Shown here piece by piece: positions 58,426-64,000 of a stretch of 64,000 bases of DNA. Every line of letters begins with the position of its first letter. Position 1 is the stretch's first letter. A program made the translations under genes and the position numbers. Origin of the DNA: WJKK01 sp964638225 (GTDB lineage: Bacteria > Patescibacteriota > WWE3 > UBA101185 > UBA10185); NCBI GenBank assembly GCA_964638225.1, contig CAZWYL010000001.1, positions 8,742 through 72,741 of the forward strand, given 5' to 3'. Below the pieces are notes generated by a model. It made no database searches. It saw only the letters and a list, made by a program, of their open reading frames with translations, and was not told the origin of the DNA.

Positions 58426-59916
58426 TTAAACTACCTCAATAAACATTCCGGGCTTTATCTCTTCAAATTGCGGTTTTAACATGATTCCACACTCTTTACC
58501 TTTTCCTATAGAATCCACTTCTTCGGTACCAACGTTAACATTCTTAACTCTACCTCTATATAAAGGCTCATCGTCTTCTGTAACATCAGCGGGATTTTTA
58601 TCATAAATTTCAACAGAAGAACCTTCGTGGATCCTTCCTGCCAAGACAGTACATCCTGCTACAATGTCTCCCGATTTCAATTTAAATAACTTCAGAATTC
58701 CCGCTCTGCCCTTGATCTTAGCCTCTTCTTTCTCTGCTGTCCATTTCAGTAAATCCTCAGCGTCGTCCAATAAATCATAAATTGTATTATAAGTCTTAAT
58801 CGGAATGTTCATATTTTGAGCTAAATTTTCTGCAGAGTGAGAAACCGATACATTAAAGCCAATAACAACTCCATCCACACTTTGTGCAAGAAGCACATCT
58901 GAATCAGTTATATTGCCTGTGGAAGTATGAATAAATTTTAGAGAAAAAGTGTTTCCTACTGAAGAGGTAACTAAATCACCCATACTAGCTTTTACAGCCT
59001 CTAGAGTACCTTTAGTGTCAGCCTTGACAACAACGGAAACCATTTTCTTAGCATTAGTACCCACAATTTCTACTCTGCCATCACTTACAGCCAACTCAGC
59101 AAGCTCACTCCCCTCCTCAACTATCAAATCTCCTACATTGGGGGGCTCATTGAAACCTAACAAACTTACTGGTGTGGTTGCTATTACTTTTTTCAAACTT
59201 TTTCCGCGCTCATCAGCTATTCTCTTAATCTTAGCTTCCAAACCACTGGCCTGGACCTCGTCACCAACGCTTAAAGTTCCATTGCGAACTATGCAATTAA
59301 CAACTATACCCTGCTTTGAATCTTTCTTTGCTTCAATTATTGGAGCTTCTAACTCATCGGTGGGATCAGCTTTTAACTCCAAAATTTCTGAAACTACTAA
59401 GATTACGTCCAGCAATTCATCCAGATTTTCCCCTGTCTCAGCCGAAACCTCCACACTTACAACCTCACCACCCCAATCCTCAACTAAAACGTTTTCCTGA
59501 GCTAATTGCTGTTTTACTTTTTCGGGATCGACACCAGGAAGATCCATCTTGTTCATGGCCACAACCATAGGTGTGTCGGCGGCCTTAGCATGTGCAATTG
59601 CTTCTTTTGTTTGAGGCATCACACCATCATCTGCTGCAACAACTAAAACTACTAAATCAGCGACTTTGCCTCCGCGCGCGCGCATCTGAGTAAAAGCGCT
59701 GTGTCCAGGTGTATCTACAAATGTAATTTTTTGATCTTTGTGTTCAATTGAGTAAGCACCTACGTGCTGAGTGATACCGCCATATTCCTTCTTTTGTACA
59801 TTAGTTTTTCGAATGGCATCCAGGAGACTGGTTTTACCATGATCAACATGTCCCATAAATGAGACGATGGGCGCTCTAGTATATTCCAAATTGTCTTTAT
59901 TAGTAACTTCAGCCAT
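58426..59916 (-). CDS. infB: Translation initiation factor IF-2, short form
   Basis: IF-2 places initiator tRNA on the ribosome as a GTPase. At 496 residues only the conserved core is present: the G domain starts almost at once (FMGHVDHGKTSLLDAI, DTPGHSAFTQMRARGG, NKMDLPGVD), followed by domains II, III and the fMet-tRNA-binding C-terminal domain (GTEEVDSIGKGKECGIML). The long N-terminal region of E. coli is missing, as in other small genomes. It follows nusA after 24 bases. Confidence 0.95.
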   Translation of the reverse strand: MAEVTNKDNLEYTRAPIVSFMGHVDHGKTSLLDAIRKTNVQKKEYGGITQHVGAYSIEHKDQKITFVDTPGHSAFTQMRARGGKVADLVVLVVAADDGVMPQTKEAIAHAKAADTPMVVAMNKMDLPGVDPEKVKQQLAQENVLVEDWGGEVVSVEVSAETGENLDELLDVILVVSEILELKADPTDELEAPIIEAKKDSKQGIVVNCIVRNGTLSVGDEVQASGLEAKIKRIADERGKSLKKVIATTPVSLLGFNEPPNVGDLIVEEGSELAELAVSDGRVEIVGTNAKKMVSVVVKADTKGTLEAVKASMGDLVTSSVGNTFSLKFIHTSTGNITDSDVLLAQSVDGVVIGFNVSVSHSAENLAQNMNIPIKTYNTIYDLLDDAEDLLKWTAEKEEAKIKGRAGILKLFKLKSGDIVAGCTVLAGRIHEGSSVEIYDKNPADVTEDDEPLYRGRVKNVNVGTEEVDSIGKGKECGIMLKPQFEEIKPGMFIEVV

Positions 59917-59940
59917 ATTTTGTTTAAAAATCCTATTTTT

Positions 59941-61191
59941 TTATTCATCTTCCTGTTCTTGCTTTTCACTATCTTCCGCAGATCCGTTTCCATCTTCCAC
60001 TTCCCCCTCAATTTCCTCTTCTACTTCAGACTCTTCACTATCCACCTCTTCTGATTCCTCCTCATTTTCAGCCTCTTCATTATCTTTCTCTTCAGGTTTC
60101 TCTTCCCCTTCAGACATCCCTACCTCTTCGCCGACCGTTTCCTCAGATTCATCACCTTCAACTCTAGAAATAAGTGAATCCCAAGTGCCTCCAACAACCT
60201 CACTTTCCGTAACAAATCCTTCTTCACCCTCCTCAAAGAAACCCTCGGCACCTTTAATATCTATTCGCCAATTAGTTAACTTATTGGCCAAGCGGGCGTT
60301 TTGTCCCGCCTTACCTATAGCTAGACTCTGTTGATCTTCGGGTACAGAAACCACGGCTTTCTTTTCTTCCCTATCCAACGAAACATCTGTAACTCTAGCA
60401 GGTGACAATGCAGCTGCAATAAATTTTGCTTCGTCTTCAAAATAGGGAATAATATCAATTTTTTCCCCGTTTATCTCGGAAATTACAGATTGAACGCGAA
60501 CTCCCTTCTGACCCACACAACTACCCACAGGATCTATTCTCTCATCGCTGGAAGAAACAGCCATCTTAGTTCTAGAACCGGGCTCTCGCGCAATAGCTTC
60601 TACTTTTACAACACCGGAAGCAATCTCTGGAACTTCCTGCTCAAACAATTTAATCACGAACTCAGGATCCGCCCTACTTACCAAAACCTCCGGCCCCTTA
60701 CCGCTCTCTTTTACTTTCTTAACCAATACTTTTATACGCTGATTGATTTTATAAGTTTCTCCGGGAACCTGTTCCCCAGGAAGTAAAATTCCATGTGCCT
60801 TACCTAAATCAATAACTACTACCTTCTTTTCCATTCTGAATATATGTCCACTTACAATTTCACCCTCTTTCTCACTAAATTCTTCAATAATCACGTCTTT
60901 CTCGGTTTCTCGAATTTTTTGAAAAATAACCTGCTTTGCAGTCTGAGCAGCTATTCTTCCAAAACCTGCGGGTGTAACATCCTCTCCATCTTTAAAAACC
61001 TTAGCCTCTCCTGTCAAGGGATCGAGTTCGGCAGTTATTTCCACTTCGGATTCAGGATCAACATCATCCCCATAGTCTTTGTTATAGGCAGATACTAAAG
61101 CTGATTCAATAGACTCAATAACACTCTCTACAGAGATGCCTCGTTCTGTTGCTATCTGATTTACTGCTGCACTAAATTCTGTTATTGCCAT
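59941..61191 (-). CDS. nusA: Transcription termination/antitermination protein NusA
   Basis: NusA binds RNA polymerase and modulates pausing and termination. The 416 residues comprise the N-terminal polymerase-binding domain, an S1 domain (EGEIVSGHIFRMEKKVVVID), and two KH domains (DPVGSCVGQKGVRVQSVISE and LAIGKAGQNARLANKLTNW). The last 120 residues are a low-complexity Glu/Ser tail in place of the acidic repeats of E. coli. Its mRNA leader carries a terminator-like hairpin (61222-61241). It is the first gene of nusA-infB. Confidence 0.94.
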   Translation of the reverse strand: MAITEFSAAVNQIATERGISVESVIESIESALVSAYNKDYGDDVDPESEVEITAELDPLTGEAKVFKDGEDVTPAGFGRIAAQTAKQVIFQKIRETEKDVIIEEFSEKEGEIVSGHIFRMEKKVVVIDLGKAHGILLPGEQVPGETYKINQRIKVLVKKVKESGKGPEVLVSRADPEFVIKLFEQEVPEIASGVVKVEAIAREPGSRTKMAVSSSDERIDPVGSCVGQKGVRVQSVISEINGEKIDIIPYFEDEAKFIAAALSPARVTDVSLDREEKKAVVSVPEDQQSLAIGKAGQNARLANKLTNWRIDIKGAEGFFEEGEEGFVTESEVVGGTWDSLISRVEGDESEETVGEEVGMSEGEEKPEEKDNEEAENEEESEEVDSEESEVEEEIEGEVEDGNGSAEDSEKQEQEDE

Positions 61192-61221
61192 ATTTCTTTT
61201 ATTTTACAGTATATATAAAGA

Positions 61222-61241
61222 AAGTGGGAACGATCCCACTT
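61222..61241 (-). terminator. Terminator-like hairpin in the nusA leader
   Basis: AAGTGGGA/TCCCACTT with a 4-base loop TCGT, followed on the minus strand by TCTTTATATATA. It lies inside the leader, between promoter (61277-61305) and nusA, so attenuation, perhaps by NusA itself, is possible. Confidence 0.5.
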
Positions 61242-61276
61242 AAACATAAATATTCTACTTTGTACTAACCACAATT

Positions 61277-61305
61277 AAAGTATCACACTAAGAAGCTGGG
61301 GTCAA
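61277..61305 (-). promoter_or_regulatory. nusA promoter
   Basis: TTGACC, 17-base spacer ending TGA (extended -10), TACTTT on the minus strand; start near 61270, leader of about 79 bases. Confidence 0.7.
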
Positions 61306-61384
61306 TAAAACATATTTGGAGTTTCCAACGCAAAATTTTTTATTATGAGCTTATGTAAATCTCAAAATAAAGCTTTTTAATAAA

Positions 61385-62407
61385 CTAAAGCCTTTCATTT
61401 AACGTAACTTTAAACAACGTTCCGGCTCCCAATTCACTTTTAACACATATATCTCCTTTATGTAATTCCACTATTTCCTTTGCAATAGATAAACCTAAGC
61501 CATAACCATTGTCCTCATCTTTCGATCGAGAGAATTCTGCTTTATAAAAGCGATCAAATATTCGGGGTTGATCTTTCTGGGCTATTCCAATACCTTCGTC
61601 TTCAACCTCAACATAAATATTGTTCCCTTTTTTATGGGCTCTAATATTAATTTTTCCTCCCGGTTCGCTGAACTTCAAAGCATTATCAAGCAGGATCTTT
61701 AATAACTCACGAATGGAGCGTTCGTCGGCCTCCAAAAAAATATTCTCACATTTTACGGATAATCCTATTTCCTTACTCTCAATTCTTGCTGTAAATTCAT
61801 CAGCGACTTCTTCAATTAAAGGTTTCAGTGAAATCTCCGAAAATTCTTTAGGCTCATATACACCGGAATATTCACTTTGTTTCAACAAAAAGCTTGTTAA
61901 TGTGGATAAAGATTCAACATCCTCTAAAGTTGACTCCATTACTCTCTTTGCTTCCTGCAAATTCATTCTTTTGTTTCGTAGTGCAACCTCTAATTGAGTT
62001 CTAAGTGCGGTAAGGGGAGTTTTGAACTCGTGTGCAGCATCCGCTACAAAGTCTTTCTGTTTCTGGAGCATTTTTTCTATTGGTTCAAGAGTTAAACCTG
62101 CCAACCAATAACTTAAAGAACCAGCAAAAAGTAGAATAAAGATATTGACTATTAATAAAAGATACAAAGTTGTACTTCTTACCTCTTTTAAAGTTTCTTC
62201 AACCGCAGAATCTTCAAACCTAAGGGAATTTTCTTTGAACCCGGGATACTCTTCTAAACGACGTTGAAATTTCCTGTTATGGCGAACTAGCACATTTTCA
62301 GTATTTTTTACTACTTGAAAATAAACTAAGCTGCTGAAACTAACAGTTATAAACATCAGAATAAGCAGATACCAGGCGGTCAACTTAACTCTTGCTGATT
62401 TAAACAT
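61385..62407 (-). CDS. Sensor histidine kinase
   Basis: A membrane histidine kinase of 340 residues: membrane segments at about 10-32 and 80-103 enclose an external sensor part of only about 45 residues (KNTENVLVRHNRKF onward). The phospho-acceptor is H126 in DAAHEFKTPLTAL. The ATPase domain has the N box ILLDNALKFSEPGG, G1 EDEGIGIAQ, F box FDRFYKAEF and G2 GYGLGLSIAKEI. The start overlaps the response-regulator stop by 8 bases, so this is a coupled pair. The signal is unknown. Confidence 0.9.
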   Translation of the reverse strand: MFKSARVKLTAWYLLILMFITVSFSSLVYFQVVKNTENVLVRHNRKFQRRLEEYPGFKENSLRFEDSAVEETLKEVRSTTLYLLLIVNIFILLFAGSLSYWLAGLTLEPIEKMLQKQKDFVADAAHEFKTPLTALRTQLEVALRNKRMNLQEAKRVMESTLEDVESLSTLTSFLLKQSEYSGVYEPKEFSEISLKPLIEEVADEFTARIESKEIGLSVKCENIFLEADERSIRELLKILLDNALKFSEPGGKINIRAHKKGNNIYVEVEDEGIGIAQKDQPRIFDRFYKAEFSRSKDEDNGYGLGLSIAKEIVELHKGDICVKSELGAGTLFKVTLNERL

Positions 62408-63089
62408 CTTTTTCGGGCTCCTCTATTTTGTAACCAAAACCTCGTATAGTCTTTATCAACTTAGGGCTTTTCGGGAATGGTTTTTCTAATTTATTTCTTA
62501 AATATCCGATATATACCTCTACTGTATTTGGCAAAACATCAGCATCATAATCCCAAACATGTTCAATTATTTTTTGCTTTGACAAAACTTTGTTTTTATT
62601 TCTTACTAGGTATTCCAAAAGAGAGAACTCCTTGCGGGAGAGAGAAATCTTCTGCCCCTGCCTCATAACCTCTTGGCCATTTATATCTATGGATAAATCT
62701 CCACAAGATAATTCGCTAGAAATTTCCTTAGGGGGGCGTCGCAACAAAGCCCTAATTCTTGCTAAAAGCTCCTCAAAAGCGAAGGGTTTTGTTAAATAAT
62801 CATCGGCTCCATTATTTAAACCCTTAACTTTATCCTCAATATTATCCCGTGCAGTTAACATAAGAATAGGAACTTTAACATCTCTTTCTCTAAGCTGGCG
62901 GCATAATTCCATGCCATCTATACTGGGAAGCATAAGATCTAGAATAATCAGGTCATAAGATTCAGTAGAAGCAAAATCATAACCCTCAACCCCATCACCG
63001 GCTTTATCAACAGCAAAACCCTCTTGTTCTAATCCTTTTTTCAATGAGTCAGCTATTTTAGGCTCATCTTCAACTACTAATAATCTCAT
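62400..63089 (-). CDS. OmpR-family response regulator
   Basis: A two-domain regulator of 229 residues. The receiver domain has E7/D8 (VVEDEPK), the phosphorylation site D51 (LIILDLMLPSIDG), T79 and K101 (LTKPFAFEELLAR). The C-terminal winged helix has SRKEFSLLEYLVRNKNKVLS and VEVYIGYLRNKLE, and binds DNA. The start at 63089 is set by the receiver domain and by a TATAAT box seven bases upstream; the longer frame to 63155 lies upstream of the mRNA. It forms a pair with the kinase. Confidence 0.92.
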   Translation of the reverse strand: MRLLVVEDEPKIADSLKKGLEQEGFAVDKAGDGVEGYDFASTESYDLIILDLMLPSIDGMELCRQLRERDVKVPILMLTARDNIEDKVKGLNNGADDYLTKPFAFEELLARIRALLRRPPKEISSELSCGDLSIDINGQEVMRQGQKISLSRKEFSLLEYLVRNKNKVLSKQKIIEHVWDYDADVLPNTVEVYIGYLRNKLEKPFPKSPKLIKTIRGFGYKIEEPEKDV

Positions 63090-63096
63090 CCGCTTA

Positions 63097-63102
63097 ATTA
63101 TA
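63097..63102 (-). promoter_or_regulatory. -10 box of the two-component genes (leaderless)
   Basis: TATAAT seven bases before the ATG at 63089. Confidence 0.5.
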
Positions 63103-63224
63103 AAGCCTTTCCTGAGAATTAGCTGAAAGAAGTTCTGAACAAGCCGAAAGGGCAATTTAGGGAAACAACTTAATCCTTAAAGTACATCAAAATTGTTTTA
63201 CCTCATTAAAGATTCTACAAAAAT

Positions 63225-63569
63225 CTAAAACTCAAAATCAATTTTATGTCCAGAACAAAAATGATTATGTTCTGAAGTAATATTTCGAAATACTCTCGAG
63301 ATTCCTGGGTATTTCAAATATATGCCGCCTAAAAAATAAGAATCTTTAACGCTACTCAAGCAATTCTCCAACTCGAGTAAATCTTCCCGACTTTCTGCAC
63401 AAATAAGATTTCTGCTGGGTTTATTCTCAAAAGTTTCTAAATCCCACTCAAATATCCTTTCGTTCACCTCCTCGATACACCTAGTATAACCCTCTACTGA
63501 GGGCCTAAAAGAGATGAAATACAGAATGACCGGAGGAATAAAGATAAGCAATACTAAATACTTTTTCAT
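63225..63569 (-). CDS. Small secreted or membrane-anchored protein with cysteines
   Basis: A 114-residue protein with an N-terminal hydrophobic segment (about 4-19, YLVLLIFIPPVILYFI) after two lysines, which is a signal peptide or anchor; no lipobox is seen. The external part of about 90 residues has four cysteines (in YTRCIEEV, NLICAES, LENCLSS, HFCSGHK), enough for two disulfides. No family is recognised. A TGT-TACAAT box ends six bases before the ATG. It sits upstream of the two-component pair but has its own promoter. Confidence 0.55.
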   Translation of the reverse strand: MKKYLVLLIFIPPVILYFISFRPSVEGYTRCIEEVNERIFEWDLETFENKPSRNLICAESREDLLELENCLSSVKDSYFLGGIYLKYPGISRVFRNITSEHNHFCSGHKIDFEF

Positions 63570-63575
63570 AAATTA

Positions 63576-63584
63576 ATTGTAACA
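63576..63584 (-). promoter_or_regulatory. Extended -10 of the small cysteine-rich protein gene (leaderless)
   Basis: TGT-TACAAT on the minus strand, exactly six bases before the ATG at 63569. Confidence 0.55.
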
Positions 63585-63712
63585 AGTAAATGCTTTAAGC
63601 AACACTAATTATGTTAACTATAAATAGACTTCTTTCATTAGCATCTTCTTCCAAAAACATTAAAAAATGTCAGCGAACAAAAACTACTAACGGCTCTACT
63701 AACCTTGAACCT

Positions 63713-63741
63713 TTTACCCAACTATCAACTCAGGGTATAAT
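63713..63741 (+). promoter_or_regulatory. Promoter of the GH57-like gene (leaderless)
   Basis: TTTACC, 17-base spacer, TATAAT, then eight bases to the ATG at 63750; leader of 0-2 bases. Confidence 0.5.
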
Positions 63742-63749
63742 GACTGAGT

Positions 63750-64000
63750 ATGAACTGGATTAACTTTTTACATTTTTATCAACCTGCCAACCAACAAAAG
63801 GATATTCTGGAAGCAGTTGTAAAACAAAGCTACTTACCAATCTTCCAAAAAATCAATGAGCTGGAAGATATCAATCTAACTATCAACATATCAGGTGCGC
63901 TTTTTGAACTTTTTGAACGTGATGGATATGACGATTTACTCAATTTAATTAAAAAATCCGTAAAAGAAGAAAAAATAGAGCTGACGGGATCCTGTAAATA
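63750..64000 (+). CDS. Glycoside hydrolase family 57-like protein, N-terminal part
   Basis: The 83 visible codons begin MNWINFLHFYQPANQQKDI, the start expected of GH57 enzymes (alpha-amylase, amylopullulanase and 4-alpha-glucanotransferase type), in which an aromatic HxYQP-like segment opens the barrel. TINISGALFELFERDGYDDL and EKIELTGS follow at the positions usual for the family. The catalytic Glu and Asp lie beyond the window. It points to storage of, or growth on, alpha-glucans. Only the N-terminus is seen, so substrate and length are open. Confidence 0.65.
   Translation, partial: MNWINFLHFYQPANQQKDILEAVVKQSYLPIFQKINELEDINLTINISGALFELFERDGYDDLLNLIKKSVKEEKIELTGSCK

Noticed and set aside
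59867..60334. 155-codon + strand frame made mostly of Ser
   Set aside because: It is the complement of the acidic nusA tail.
1..64000. CRISPR array, insertion sequence or prophage
   Set aside because: No regularly spaced repeats, transposase, terminal inverted repeats or phage structural cluster were seen; the gp47-like gene stands alone.

Overview
The window looks like chromosome of an uncultivated Candidate Phyla Radiation (Patescibacteria) bacterium, assembled from a metagenome. The reasons are AT-rich DNA, very short intergenic gaps, trimmed versions of universal proteins (an IF2 without its N-terminal region, a MiaB without a TRAM domain, an L3 of 144 residues, a Lon-like ATPase without protease), many small membrane proteins of unknown role, and one 100-N scaffold gap. 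UGA is used as a stop (for example miaB), so the SR1/Gracilibacteria code does not apply. The phylum inside the CPR cannot be fixed from this stretch; Microgenomates, Katanobacteria or Dojkabacteria are guesses.

Layout. 1-13.6 kb (minus strand): one continuous expression block rpoB-rpoC-rpsL-rpsG-fusA-tuf-rpsJ-rplC-rplD-rplW-rplB, i.e. rpoBC, str and S10 operons joined, with an internal promoter plus a terminator-like leader before rplC. 13.7-20.1 kb: signal peptidase and envelope sugar genes (TMTC-like GT-C protein, WecA-like transferase, membrane GT2) and TatD. 20.1-20.6 kb: a false gap flanked by a 55-bp duplication and a stretch of decayed-looking coding text. 20.4-31.2 kb: a mixed region with truB, a 16S rRNA A1408 methyltransferase homologue of the NpmA/KamB type, tRNA-Pro, a cation-efflux gene, GT-C membrane proteins, YggT and a flavin reductase. 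31.3-41.6 kb: a large unknown membrane protein, a DUF151-like protein, mltG, rnpB, an AI-2E family permease, the miaB-miaA pair, a HAD hydrolase, ruvX. 40-53.8 kb (minus): a long series udg-rnj-ftsK-rodZ-like-YtxH-like-T4SS-type ATPase-720-residue acidic protein-actin-like protein-gp47-like protein. 53.8-61.2 kb (minus): nusA-infB-DHH-rpsO-pnp-Lon-like. 61.4-63.6 kb: a two-component system. The + strand ends inside a GH57-type gene.

The strongest overall signal is not one gene but a rule of expression. At least nine genes have a TANNNT -10 box exactly six bases before the start codon (several with an extended TGn element and weak or no -35), and seven or more others have it seven or eight bases away. 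That puts the predicted transcription start on the start codon, so these mRNAs should be leaderless. Genes inside operons and with leaders (tuf, pnp, ruvX, tatD, the 121-residue coiled-coil gene) carry normal Shine-Dalgarno sequences, while the ribosomal, nusA and DHH units have classic TTGACA-type promoters and structured leaders. The rule also corrects several start codons.
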